Of a stretch of 64,000 nucleotides of DNA, positions 35,265-47,311 are shown in pieces (the first letter of the stretch is position 1; each line of letters begins with the position of its first letter). Location of the stretch: positions 5,381,530 to 5,445,529 of the forward strand of contig BDGG01000001.1 in the NCBI GenBank assembly GCA_001949185.1, in the 5' to 3' direction. The notes beneath the pieces are model-generated. The model did not search any database, was not told the DNA's origin, and saw only the letters and a program-made list of their open reading frames with translations. Origin of the DNA: Ramazzottius varieornatus (taxonomy: Eukaryota > Tardigrada > Eutardigrada > Parachela > Ramazzottiidae). A program made the position numbers and the translations under genes.

Positions 35265-38047
35265 ATGCGGAAAGCTCCTGATCGTTCCGCAACGCGCTTG
35301 CTTGGTTTCGTTGATCTCGTTGTGTGGACCTGTTTACATGCGCCTTTTGTCCATGCTGTGACAGATTGTCCAACCGTTATTGAGCTTCGGACGATCGGGG
35401 ACTCGAAAACCATCACATCGACTTTGTCGACGAACGAAATAAAAAGATGGGTCGTCAAAGCCAACGGACACCCAATCAACATGACCGTTACACAGTTGGA
35501 CATGGGATACATACTGCCGAACATTCCCAAGCTTCCCGGCCCTGGGTGTGAGAACTCGCCGCTCCTAAGAGTTGCTGACAAAAAGTGTACGAAATTTGTG
35601 GCTCATATTTGAAATTCGTTTCGCAAAGATTAGTAGTTGCTGTAAACGCGTATAGGAAAAGTCTGGAACAGTATGAAGTTTGGAACAGGCGCTTCCAACA
35701 GCGGACCGAAAGTTCGTACGTAAGTGTGCAATTCACGCCAATGCACTTTTGACAATTTCCTGCGGTTGATTTCTCAATTTGCCGTCTTTTCCGCCTGTTC
35801 CACACTTTTTATTGTTCCAAATCTTTCCTTTCGAGCGTGTACAGAGAAGCCATCGAATGACTGTATCCACAGATCCGCTGTATCCGCTGGTGACCGCCTG
35901 CGGCCCCTTGTTTATGAGGCCACTCCCACTGCGATCGTTTGCAGATTTCCTGGTAAGTTAATGTTATTCCTCATGTTATCGCGTTATTCTCTTGTAGCAC
36001 TGACACCTGGCTGCTCACCCGCTTTATTTTGGTGACAGAACATTACTCATATCGGTAATTCAACGTTCCCTAGTTCTTTCACGATGGAACTTGTCGGTAT
36101 GTAACTTGGTCGAAATCACAACGTTGAACTATTAATCATTTTCGATTAGAAATTACTGCAGTGGTCGTCCAAACACACTACAGTCAGCTTGTGAGGGCGT
36201 AAAAAGTAGTAGAAATTGTAGCTGTCGAGTGTGGCCAGGACGATTTTGTGTGCCCTTCCGACGCGAGCAAGTGCATTCAGGCGGATAAGATGTGCGATGG
36301 TTACCAAGATTGCCCAAAGGGGGAAGACGAAATCTGCACCGAGGATTGCGGTAATGCCGGTGCGGCGAACAAGAAAGGAAAATTAAGTGGAAAAATTGTT
36401 GGTGGCGCAGAGGTATGCTCTTGTGATGGGAAGCGCAGCTTGAAAGTATTCATGGAACTACTTTCAAACTGGATTTTTCTCTAATTCTAATTGGATTTTT
36501 TTAGGCAGTCCCGTTTAGTTGGCCATGGCAGGTTTTCATACTCTCGGATAACGGTGGCTCGCATTTTGGTACATGCGGAGGAAGCATTGTATGTGAAGCT
36601 TAACCTCCCCCAAGGTATCAGCAATAAAATTTTTTATTTCCTGGTTGTACATAGGTGGCACCCCAGTGGATCTTGACTGCCGCTCACTGTTGCTGGAACA
36701 TCGATCGGTATGGCAGCGATCTGGGGTGTATTAAGTCGCTGATGATTGCGGTTATTTGAATGAGATATTCACTTTCGCTGTGCGGGATTTATTGCAGGCT
36801 GCGGCAACCTCAACAGTTGAGGGTTTACGCAGGTGTTCACCTGAAAGACGGAGAACCACATGTGACCGTAGTGAAGGTGGTTGCTCATCCCGAGTTTGGT
36901 TATTACTACAACTCTGACTTCCATGCACTCCACCATGACGCATGCATGCTTAAACTGGCACAGGTCAGTGCTTACTACAGAATTCCGACAATTCCCTCTG
37001 ATGGTGCAGTCGGTACAGAAAACGCTTGCTTTCTACACTACAGCCACCGAGCTACACGGACAGAATCCAGCCGATTTGCTTGGCGCAGAAGCCAGCACCG
37101 CCGCCAGGAACTTCATGCTTTATTACAGGTTGGGGGCGTGAGGTCCCGGAGACGATCGAGTCGGAGTCACGGAATCTGATGGAAGCCGACGTCAAACTCT
37201 GGAGCGATGAGGAATGCTCGGCCGGTGAACATCTTGATGGAGCATCACCGTTTTTAATGAGCCCTGAAGCACTTTGCACATCATCATCCCCCAAAACAGC
37301 GTAAGTGAGATGGTTCGCGGGTTTTCCGGAACGGTCGTCGAGTCTTTGTAGTCGAAACATTCGCTGCTGGATTCAAAACTTTCGGCTATACTAATTTAGC
37401 AACATTCGCAGATGTCAGGGTGACAGTGGAGGACCACTGCTTTGTCGGCTTCCCCGAACCGAACACTTCCAGTGGCAACTAGTTGGGGTTACTTCTTACG
37501 GCAATATGACGTAAGTGTCACTACTGTGCGCAACCAGAATCAGAGAGCCCTACGAGATTGGTTCGCTTGCAGGAGATGTGGTGACAGCCCATCATATTTC
37601 GCAACAGTACGCCGTGCCCTGACTTTCATGGCCGACGTGTTGTATAACGAGAATTATGATGGCTGGAATCCCAACAGATCGATCAGGAGGTTCGACCCGT
37701 CGGTGCAGTATGGAACCGAAGATTACGCTATCGACGTTCCGGCCCAAGCAGATACACTTCCTCCCAAGCTTAATCCAGTCAGGACAAACGCTTCCTGGGT
37801 CGCCGACGACAGTTGTTTTCCCGCACCGCCACCCACGACAGTTACCAGCACTGCGGGACCTGGAGATGGTGTGACGCTTGAGGGCATTACTACTTCTGTC
37901 CTGGGACCAGGTGGACCACCGAACATTGCCAGTAATGTCCCTTGCACCAGTCTTACCTTGGTTTATTCTGTCTTGTTGATTTGCGCTTTTGCAAAAGGTA
38001 GTGCCCAGATACCGCTCCCTCTCCGTATGGTCTTTTCTACGACTTAA
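35265..38047 (+). CDS. P3: CUB-like/LDLa/trypsin-fold serine protease
   Basis: Exons: 35265-35587, 35871-35952, 36039-36097, 36223-36412, 36505-36591, 36656-36708, 36798-36963, 37042-37301, 37412-37510, 37573-38047. Signal peptide, CUB-like domain ([13 protein letters not shown]), LDLa ([15 protein letters not shown]), activation site KIVGG, full triad ([20 protein letters not shown]). The S1 base is Thr (PKTACQGDSGG). The extension [16 protein letters not shown] keeps the family's N-glycosylation site. After the hydrophobic stretch ([14 protein letters not shown]) the frame continues for about 19 residues, longer than in the paralogues. The first intron holds a fold-back element of about 208 bases. 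Exons 4 and 8, and the start of intron 8, are nearly identical to P4. Confidence 0.92.
35639..35846. mobile_element. Fold-back element, conserved-core family, in P3 intron 1
   Basis: The arms CTGTAAACGCG...TGGAACAGGCG and CGCCTGTTCC...GCGTGTACAG pair over about 50 bases. The core includes TGCCGTCTTTTCCGCC and the stretch before it that is shared with the other copies. Confidence 0.8.
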
Positions 38048-38414
38048 AAAAATGTAATTCAAAGTTTAGTGATGAACAGGCTGCGAGGTCACCAGGTTTT
38101 GACATTTTCCTCTATCTAGTCGCCGGCCTCCTCAGGCATTACGACTGATCGCCATTATAATCGCCGGGGAAGTATGAGCGTCGGAAGAGCTTTTCAGAGG
38201 TGGAGCCATTTTGATTCTTGAGAGATCGAACGCTCTGATGTTCGAGCGTCAAGTGAACCGGCAATTTGCATGCAAAACGCAGTACCTCACATGCTAATTT
38301 TGAGCAATGCGTGAGCGATTTTGAGCAATTCGAGCGGAGAACTTTTGAGCGTTTCCTCAGCTTCGGACTCAGGGACCCGGAGGACGGGCTACCGAATTCA
38401 TAAGTAATGAAATG
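38048..38414. other. Spacer between P3 and P4
   Basis: No coding signal recognised. It ends at the shared upstream element of P4. Confidence 0.35.
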
Positions 38415-38463
38415 GAAACCTATGCCAACAGAGGGCACCAGCCACCAAGGCTTGAAGGTCACT
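38415..38463 (+). promoter_or_regulatory. Shared upstream element, P4 copy
   Basis: GAAACCTATGCCAACAGAGG, then GGCTTGAAGGTCACT. A TATAAAA lies downstream at about 38566, the best TATA-like match in the array. The element ends about 170 bases before the P4 ATG. Confidence 0.72.
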
Positions 38464-38632
38464 GCATTATCAAACCAGACAATTGGAGTGCAGAAACAAA
38501 GAAACTTGTATCTCGTAAATAAACTTTGTAGTATTCTGTCGATACCTGCTGTAGTATATTGCCTATAAAACCGGAAAAGCTACTGTCGCCCTACCTGCAT
38601 ACCTCGTTGAGAAATTTCTCTGAATCGGTTGA

Positions 38633-41600
38633 ATGAGGATAGGTTTTGGTTCCGCAACTCGCTTTCTTGGTTTTGTTAATCGTGTTGTGTGGAGCTGTTT
38701 ACAAGCGTCTTTAGTCCAAGCTGCAACAGACTGCCCAACCGTTGTTGAGCTTCAGAATATCGGGGACTCGAGGACCATTACATCGAACTTGTCCACAGAC
38801 GACGTAAAAAGATGGATTGTGAAAGCCCATGGACATCCAATCAACATCACCGTTACGCAGTTAAACATGGGAGCACAACTGCTCGATAATTGGGCTGGCT
38901 TTGGATGCGCGAACTCGCCGCTTTTAAGAGTTGCTGACAGCAAGTGTAAGAAATTTGTGGTTTACTGTATTGGTCGAAAGGTTGAAAATTTCGTTACAGA
39001 AGTGTTATTCAGTGGTCAAATTTGCAGATCCACTGTACCCGCTGGTGACCGCCTGCGGCCTATATCCGCCGGGGTTAATGTTCCACGTGAAATCGTTTGC
39101 AGATTTCTTGGTGAATATATAATCTTCCACATTTCCGGCTCATAGCACCATCAGACTGCGAATTGGGCGTTCAACCACTTTATTTTGGTGACAGAACATT
39201 ACTCATATCGGCAACTCAACGTTCCCTAGTTCCTTCACGATGGAACTTGTCGGTTCGTAACTTGGTCGAAATCACGACGTTAAACTAACTTTCATTTTGT
39301 AACTTGTCGGTACGTGCGCGTCTGCCAAGATCGCAACGTTAATCATTGTATTTTTATTAATGGTTACTGGTCGTTCAAACACCGTCTGAGTTCTGACTTG
39401 TAACAGCACGAGTGTCGGATTCTGTAGCGATCAAGTGTGGCCAGGACCAGTTTGTTTGCCCTTCCGACGCGAGCAAGTGCATTCAGGCGGATAAGATGTG
39501 CGATGGTTTCCAAGATTGCCCGCAGGGAGAAGATGAGATCTGCACGGAGGAATGCGGAAATGCCGGTGCGGCCAACAAGAAGGGCAAATTAAGTGGCAAA
39601 ATTGTTGGTGGCGCTGAGGTAAGCTTTCGATAGGAAGCGCAGCTTCCAGTAGTTAATGTGCCCGCGCGACCGACGGATTTTTCCTCGCAGGCGACCCCAT
39701 ACAGTTGGCCTTGGCAGGTTTACATTGTTTCAGAGGATATATACGGCTCGTGCGGAGGATCCATCGTACGTGGCTTAACCTAGTCATCCACGGTTTTCCT
39801 ACAAAGACAAGTCCACTGATTGGTTGTAGGTCGCACCTCAGTGGGTCTTGACTGCCGGGCACTGTTGCGGGAGGCAATTCGGGAATGGATCTGTGTCCGT
39901 GCGTCGACGGCATGCGAATGCGAACTCACTCATGCTCTGCCGTATTTGTTACAGGCAGTGGCAACCTCACCAGGTGAAGATTTATGCTGGGGTTCACATG
40001 AACAAAGAAAGTTCGCCGGTGAGCGTGGTGAAGGTCGTTCCGCATCCACAGTTTGCATATTACTACAACTCTGACTTCCGCACAATCCATCACGACGCGT
40101 GCATGATGAAACTTGAACAGGTTAGAGCCTATAATCACCCTGTAATGCCAAAAACGGTATGGGGAAGTCTCGCCTTTTACATTTTAGCCGCTGCTATACA
40201 AGGACAAAATTCAGCCAGTTTGCTTGGCACAGCGACCAGTGCCGCCGCCAGGAACGTCATGCTTTACCACCGGCTGGGGACGTATGGTTTCAGGGCCGCA
40301 GGGCTGGAACATGACATCGCAAAATCTGATGGAAGCCGATGTTAAACTCTGGAGCGATGAGGAATGCTCAGCCGGTGAACGGCCTAATGGAACGTCACCG
40401 TTCTTGATAAGTCCCGAAGCACTTTGCACATCATCATCCCCCAAAACAGCGTAAGTGAGATGGTTCGCGGGTTTTCCGGAACGCTTAAGGAGGAGATTCA
40501 CATTCGCATGTACAACCTTCCGTTGTCAAAAGGTTGTCTTAGTTGCGAAAATCACCCGACAAAATACTGACAGTCAGACATCGGTGAAAAAAGTTATTAC
40601 CAGCAGTATCTCCCAAAAGTCAACTACGTCCGCAAGAACACCTCTAAAAACTTGCCGGCGGTCCTGAGTAGTAGGTTGCTGGCGTGACGTATTCAAATTT
40701 TGAGAGGCTTTGCTGTAGCGAAAATTTTCCAGAGGTTGTTCCTTCTAAATTCTCAATAATAGTTTTACCGTAAACTGCCGATTACAAGGGACAATTTTGG
40801 CACCGGGTCCGTGAGACAAGACCGCCCGGATAGTGGGTGGGACATGTTGACTGTGTTGCCATCTGCCGACTGAAATAACATCACACACAACATCAAAACC
40901 TCTCCGCAGCAGCCGGATAACGTCCACCTGCCGGATGTCAAAAGTGTCCCTTGTGATCGGCAGTTTGCAGTATGTGATGGCGGGAACCGGTAGATCAATT
41001 CAGACACCGGTTGGTGTTTTCAGTCTACTGAATCTCCAACCTTCCGCATGAATCATCGAGATCTGGAAGTAGACTCGCGCTCGTTCCCGAATGGTTTCTT
41101 ATTCAAAACGCTTTATCTGTCCAGTGGACGGGCTAAATCGTTGCGACCAGCCATGCTGATTTGGTAGTTTTCTTCAGGTGCAACGGGGACAGCGGAGGAT
41201 CACTGGTTTGTAGACTCCCCAAAACCGACCGATTCCAGTGGCAACTTGTTGGGATCACTTCGTACGGCAATGTGATGTAAGTGTCAGTACAATATGGCAT
41301 CAGACTCAAAGTACCGTTACCAGATTGGTCGCTTACAGGAGTTGTGGCAACAGTCCAACCTATTTCGCAACAGTACGGCGTGCACTAACATTCATGGCCA
41401 ACGTGCTATACAACGAGGCTTATGATGGCTGGAACCCCAACAGAACGATCAGGAAATTCGAGCCATCAGTACAGTATGGGCTCGAAGATTACGCTATCGA
41501 CGTTCCGTTCCAAGCAGATCAACCTCCTCCCAAGCTTAATCCAGTCAAGACTAACGTTTCCTGGGTCGCTGACGACAGTTGTTTCCTCCCACCTCCATCT

Positions 41601-41777
41601 ACGACAGTTACCAGTACTGCGGCACCTGAGGATGGCTCAACGTCTGGGGGTGCTACGCCTTCGGCCGCGGTACCAGGTGGACCCATGGCCGGCGGTACCC
41701 AGTCCACTAGTTTCGCACTGCTTGACCTCGTCTCTCTCTTGTGTAGTTTTGCAAAAGGGAATATCCTCTGGCCATAG
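38633..41777 (+). CDS. P4: CUB-like/LDLa/trypsin-fold serine protease
   Basis: Exons: 38633-38947, 39028-39111, 39196-39254, 39427-39618, 39691-39765, about 39830-39895, about 39965-40121, 40191-40452, 41178-41279, 41338-41777. It has the full family plan and triad (TAGHCC, HDACMMKL, GDSGGS); Pro after GDSGG is Ser. The usual donor of exon 6 has changed; an in-frame join is possible using GTGTCC with acceptor GCAG|TGG. Downstream of exon 3 a segment of about 50 bases is partly duplicated, adding a second GTACGT donor; using it would run into a stop, so the first is assumed. Intron 8 is expanded to about 725 bases and holds a fold-back element. The tail SFALLDLVSLLCSF is of GPI type. Confidence 0.88.
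40771..40969. mobile_element. Fold-back element in P4 intron 8
   Basis: Arms TAAACTGCCGATTACAAGGG and CCCTTGTGATCGGCAGTTTG, each extending about 30 bases, are separated by about 135 bases. The same intron in P3 is about 110 bases long and lacks it. Confidence 0.7.
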
Positions 41778-41796
41778 TGTATGGGCGCCGTTTGCG

Positions 41797-42305
41797 TCAA
41801 AGCTATTTCGTCAAGAATTCTCGCAGAGTTTCCTAAACCGCCTGACATGCTTTGCCAGAGTTTTAGTTAGCACGATTTTTCATTTCGCACTTTGTGTAGA
41901 ATTCTCGAACTCTGGGGAGAATTCGTACGGCGGAAAAAGGTACCTTGGTCGCCCCTCCTCGGAAAAAGGTACCTTTTTTACCTTGGTCGCCCCTCCTCTA
42001 CTGAGAAATGCGCAGGCATGTAGAAACAAGGCTCCGTACGACACCATACAGCACATACCACCACTATTTGGTGACGTCAGAGAGTGCGTTCCTGTTTGTG
42101 CGCGCCTATGAATCACGGTGGGAGGAGCGACCAAGCTCAAAGAAGACACGCGTTTTTACAGTCATTTTCAGCTGCACGAATTCTCGCCAGGGTTCGAGAA
42201 TTCTACACAAAGTGCGAAATGAAAAATCGTGCTAACTAAAACTCTGGCAAAGCATGTCAGGCGGTTTAGGAAACTCTGCGAGAATTCTTGACGAAGTGTG
42301 AAATG
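41797..42305. mobile_element. Fold-back element with arms of about 130 bases just after P4
   Basis: The arm beginning CGTCAAGAATTCTCGCAGAG (41813) returns inverted near 42170-42295. The match includes AGGCGGTTTAGGAAACTCTG and AAAGTGCGAAATGAAAAATC. The interior holds a partial direct repeat of AAAAAGGTACC...TTGGTCGCCCCTCCTC (41935-41999). No transposase frame. Confidence 0.8.
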
Positions 42306-42371
42306 AGAAGCTGGGCAAAGTGAAACCCTGACAAAGCTGGTGAAGTGGTTTTAGGAAACTGCGACAATTCT

Positions 42372-42413
42372 TGCGAAAAAACGCGTCAACAGTTTTGACG
42401 CGCTTTTTCGCAC
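42372..42413. repeat. Near-perfect short hairpin
   Basis: TTGCGAAAAAACGCGTCAA, the loop CAG, then TTTTGACGCGCTTTTTCGCA: a stem of about 18 pairs with a three-base loop. It lies just past the P4 fold-back element and may be part of it. Confidence 0.6.
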
Positions 42414-43075
42414 CCCATAATAGTGGACATTAATGTCGCGGAAGCTTATCATAGTCTTTTCTACGATTTGAGAAAGCGGCTCAAGGTGCAATTCTAAATG
42501 GGTGTGAAATCCCTGGACATCGTCACATCGGCCTTGCGGCCACCGCCCAGCCACTCACATGTTCAAGCATCGCAACCGGCAAGCATGCTAATCGACATCT
42601 GGATATCTTACAGTAAAACAACGCATTGTCATCAGGAGAGTGGCACTAACAATCTTAACAATGTTAAAAGCTGTTCGCTTCGCCTTTAGCTCTCTCGCAG
42701 CTTGTCGATGATGTAGAAAAACGGAAACGGGTAGCGCGGAGGAGCGGCAGTGTAAATATTGAAGTTATGGTCAGTTTGGCCTGAAAAGATCCCGTTGGCT
42801 CGCTCTAAACATGGTGGACTAACGGGGGAACGTTCAAGTGCACAAATTCAAACCACTGAAAAACTTCGAGGTTGTTTGATTTCAAACCGAATTTTTTCAT
42901 CAGATATAAAGTGATGCCCGGAACGTAGAAAGTTTGCCGCGTCTTTTAACGTCCGCGCTTGAAGACCAATGTCTTGAAACCTGTAACCTAGCTCAGTAGG
43001 ATAGCCACTTTTCGGTTAGCGATGTTGGAATATATAAAAATTATATTAGAATTAGAAAATTATATTAGAATAGCT
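42414..43075. other. Intergenic stretch, nothing recognised
   Basis: No frame with known domains. A tRNA-like A-box string near 42992 does not extend to a cloverleaf. Confidence 0.35.
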
Positions 43076-44757
43076 CCATCCTAATCTATATGTACTGCTA
43101 TCCATTTATTTTCACTGTACGCTCTCGCGTCCGTCCAGTTTCAGTCCGCATTGGTTCAAACTTTGCCCAAAATTCAGGAATGTTCACTAGCTGTCGCCAA
43201 CGTGGTCGGTTCTTCAGTTTTTCTATCCTGTAGTTCAGATTTTTACTTTTTTGCTTGCAATTTTCACGTCATTGGGACGGAGCCGTACGGCCATTGTATC
43301 CCTGTTCCCGAATTCTGTAGTGGCGTCCTAGAATTTGTTTCCGCCGATGCTGCCTGCCTCTGTTTATACAGTGAAGTCTCATCTACTTATATAGCGAATT
43401 GGTTTCACAGTTGGAGTGAACCGACTGGCGTAAATCCCTTGTCAGTCACATTCCATTCACAAGCTTATCTCCACTAATGCTGTAATTTGCCTTTGACTGG
43501 GCAGAGTGCAGTAGAGGGGTTCAAACACAACCTTACGCAGAACCAGCTCCGCAACGACAGCTCGTGCCCAAAAATTCCATGTAAAACCACCTGAAGTGGT
43601 TTGGCATGGCGTAACATGGGATATCAAGTCACAATGTACTTCGTTGAATACAATACTCAAACCAATTCGTACGAGAAAATTTCGGCGAAGATAAACACAT
43701 AGCCGAAAGAATAGAGTATCGTTCAACACCAAACGCAAAACCAAAAGAAATTAGCAGATTTCCGACCTGCGAGCGGTTTTCTTCTTATAACTTAATGCTT
43801 GATTGTCATAAGCTCCTCGTTCTTTCGAACTTGCAAAGTTGAAAGTTTCATCTAGTACACGCACGACGGGAAACTATGGAGCCGGTGATAAATAAGGGGA
43901 CCAGGCTTTTTCGCTACGGCGGTACGCAAGCATGTACCTACGTGACCGATTCACAGTAATGCACTTTTGAACACTTTTGTACGTTTAAATTTCCATTTTG
44001 CCGTCTTTTCCGCCTGGTCCCATAGCGTTTACCGGTCCCATAATTTCCCGTCGTGCGTGTACGGTTTGTAAAAACTTTTGTTTCGGAAAAACTCATCAGG
44101 CTTGACATCCAATTCGGAGCGCGAACGATGCGTCCGATGACACATTCTTTCAGCGTGCCAGCTTTCTACTATCTCTATGACCTCCCTCCCCCCGTTTACC
44201 TCAACTAACACAGGCCAAAGAGTTTCACGGCCTTAACCGCTGCGAGAGTCGCTTTGACCTAGCCCACCGACCATTCTCTACAGCTTTACATGTGGCCTTC
44301 GGAAACGTTCGGTCAGCTGGGAAACCATTTGCCCAAAACAATATTGGATCAGCGAAACACAGATGAAGTTCGAGTAGGTCTGAACCACCAAGGTCCAAAT
44401 AGTGGACGGAACTGGGACGAACCTTGTTGAGTTCCTCGCTTGTGCCTATCGGGAAAAGTTCCACATGAAGATCTATGTAGCAGCGCACATAGACGTCGGG
44501 AATGGAGCTGCCTAAGGTATTTGCTAACTTGCTAGGCAATGAGCCGCATCATGAAAACACGCAGGAGCCATGAAAATTGCAAGAAAAAATCAAAATCTGA
44601 CTTACAGGATAGAAAACTGAAAAACCGACCACGTTGGCGACAGCTAGTGAACATTCCTAAATTTTGGGCAAAGTTTGAACCAATGCGGACTGAAACTGGA
44701 CGGACGCGAGAGCGTACAGTGAAAAGAATCGGATAGCAGTATATATAAATTAGGATA
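43076..44757. mobile_element. Pair of inverted arms (about 190 bases each) around a 1.3 kb spacer
   Basis: 43076-43268 and 44570-44757 are inverted copies, with shared strings such as CACTGTACGCTCTCGCGTCC and TCGCCAACGTGGTCGGTT. The right arm ends just before the LINE frame, so the arms could be the LINE's 5' leader in head-to-head copies, or the terminal repeats of a separate non-autonomous element. A conserved-core fold-back element (43856-44062) lies in the spacer. Confidence 0.7.
43856..44062. mobile_element. Fold-back element, conserved-core family
   Basis: Arms GTACACGCACGACGGGAAAC and TTTCCCGTCGTGCGTGTAC. The core CGATTCACAGTAATGCACTT and TTGCCGTCTTTTCCGCC matches the other copies. 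Confidence 0.85.
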
Positions 44758-44762
44758 ATGTG

Positions 44763-47311
44763 ATGTTCAAATCAAATCTGGTCCACCATCCGGATTATTG
44801 CTGTGGATATTTGAACGATCTCAGCATGCCGCCCGTCGACTACAAAGGAGCAGTCAGTCGGAAGCTTGTCCTACGGTATGCCAACGTCAATGGTATCCGT
44901 AGCAAGAGTGAAGAAGTCAAGAGATGGATCGACGAAGGGGATGCGGATATCGTTGCGCTTGTCGATACAATTGCAGGCGACTCAACGGCTGATTGCCTAA
45001 TGTGCGACCTGGACAGGTACAACCTGCATCGCCTCGACCGAACTGGTTGCCAGAAAGAAACTGGCGGAGGTGTAGCCCTCATCATGAAGAGAGAGCTCCA
45101 AGCCATCAGGATGCCTCAGTTTGAAGTGTCAGGGTTGGAGGTGCTGTGGGTTAAGGTAGTAGCACTACGGATGAATCTACTCGTTGGAGTCATCTATGCG
45201 CCTGGGTATGACGTCACAGTCTTCTCCGATCTACGTGCTTCAATGGAAAAGATTCCTTTCCACCTGCGAAGGAATATCCTGCTAGTCGGGGACTTCAACT
45301 GTCCCACGATCCAGTGGGATGGAAACGTCTGCGGATCGTCCGAAAGGGACAGAGATCTCATTCTACTCAAGAACGAGTTTAAGCTGTTTCAGAGAGTGCG
45401 AGAGACAACACGCCAACGCGGTGACGTCACATCCACTCTGGACCTGCTTTTCGTCGCGCAGCTCGGACTGGTGCGGAACGCGCGAGCTGTGAAGCCTCCC
45501 TCAGTGACAAACGACCACTTCGGCATCCAGTGCAGTGTCATCCTAATGACGCCCAAGCTCCAGAGCAAGCCGAAGCTCGTCTGGAAGATCGATGAATGCG
45601 GTGCAAAGCAGTTCAAACGCTTGCTCGCTGAACCAACTGGGGAGAGTTGTTTGACTTACAGTGCAATTCTGGCGTGGCCCTTACTGTTTTTCAGTGGGAG
45701 TTTCTCTCAGCTGCAAAGAGCTCGTTCCAGCTGAGGTCGGTGACATCTCGACGCCTTCATCGTCCCTCTCTATCCGGAAAGGTTGTTGTTGGCCTGCGGA
45801 CCTGTAGAGGTGCCTATACTCAATGGAGAAGGACAAGAGACCAAGCCGACTTTCAACGTTGGAAGGAGCTAGAAGCAGTGAAGAAGAGGCTCATCTTGGC
45901 TGACAAGTACCGTAAGCTACGAGGTATCGCCTTTTCGTCTCGCAGAGATCCCACGGCTGTATGGAAGTTTCTGAAGAAGAACTCAGCATCCGCGTCGATC
46001 CCTCCAATACCCATTCCAGGCAGCGACGATAAGTATCTCATCGAGCCGCAAGACAAAGCCAACTCCATCAGCGACCTCTTTGCCAAAGAGTACGTATCCT
46101 GTCCAAGCCATTGCACTGCCCATGTCTCGCAGCGCCTGCCTTTGCAGATCCTTTAAGAATCGCAGTGCGAGGAGCCAACAGTAGCAACGTCCACCCTACT
46201 CACACTGATACGGAAGCTCGACCCGAACAAGGCAGCAGGCTCATCGCTCGTCACCAACCGGCTCCTGAAGATTGCCGGTACTACCATCATCTATCCCTTG
46301 TCGCGCCTCTTCAACCTCATCCTGTGTACAGGAAAGTACCCCGCTGCCTGGAAGACCGCCGACGTCGTACCTGTGCCGAAGAAAGGCGGATCAACACTCC
46401 GACCAATCTCGCTCCTCCCTCCCCTGTCAAAGCTGTTTGAAAAAGTTTTGAGTGATCATATAAACTCTTTCCTTGACAGGAACAAGCTGCTGTCCGACAC
46501 CCAGTACGGATTTATGAGGCGCAGGTCGACGGAGATGCAATTATTTCAAAGTGAAGTCTCCCGTCTCCCGTCAAGCAAAGTGAAGTCTCCCGTCTTTCAG
46601 TATGCCGATGACATCCTGTTGTACCGCATCATTCGAAAGAACGATGACTGCGCAGCTCTACAGCAAGATGTGAACGGCATTGCGGAGTGGTGCATCGAGA
46701 CCGGCCTTGAAGTAAACCCCAGAAAGTCGTAGCATCTTCGGATCTCCAACAAGCGAACCAGCAACGCAAAGATAGACGGTGGAAATTACAGTTTCTCTTC
46801 TGTAATTATTCCGTCTGTTACAGAAGCAGAATGCCTCGGAGCCATCTTCTCCAGCAAACTCGACTGGACAGCCCAGGTCGACAAAGTCATGGCAAAGTGC
46901 AGGAGAAGACTCTGCGCAATCAAGGGCTTCTTTCCTCGACGATTCGGCTCCGTCAAGCAGCTGCTCTTCAACAGCCTGGTTCGTTCGGTTATGGACTATG
47001 CTTCCTCCTGCTGGAATTCCACGTCAAAGACACTGCAAAGACAGCTGGAGACCATCCAGAAGAAGTTTCTCCAGAGTATCCGGCTTGGTTCGCTCTTGAA
47101 TGATGGACATGATCGTGATTTCAAGCAATACCGCTCACACCTGTCAGAAGTGGACTGGGAGCCTGTCTGGGAGCGGCGCTGCAAAGGCATTTTGCTGAAT
47201 GCCTTTAAGATATGGGCTGGTGTATTTACAGGTGGCGACAGCATTCTCAAGAAAAAGCGATGGAAGGACAGCTCGATTACAAGAAGTCAAGCCAAAGAAA
47301 TGGTCGTGTAG
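44763..47311 (+). mobile_element. Decayed non-LTR retrotransposon (LINE): endonuclease plus reverse transcriptase
   Basis: The first frame (44763-45734) is an apurinic-type endonuclease: ANVNGIRSKSEEV, ETGGGVALI, GDFNCPTIQW, LDLLFVA, NDHFGI. Reverse transcriptase pieces follow in shifting frames: LDPNKAAGSSLVTN, KTADVVPVPKKGG, RPISLLPPLSKLFEKV, DTQYGFMRRRST, then the catalytic YADDILLYR (about 46600). The segment between the RRRST and YADD motifs is shorter than usual, so part of the palm domain is deleted. Several frameshifts and stops break the second frame. The thumb-like part continues to 47311 (LRRQLETIQKKF-like text). It resembles the CR1/Jockey group and is not able to move by itself. 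Confidence 0.85.

Noticed and set aside
42985..43035. tRNA-like A-box text (CTAGCTCAGTAGGATAGCC)
   Set aside because: No B box or cloverleaf follows.
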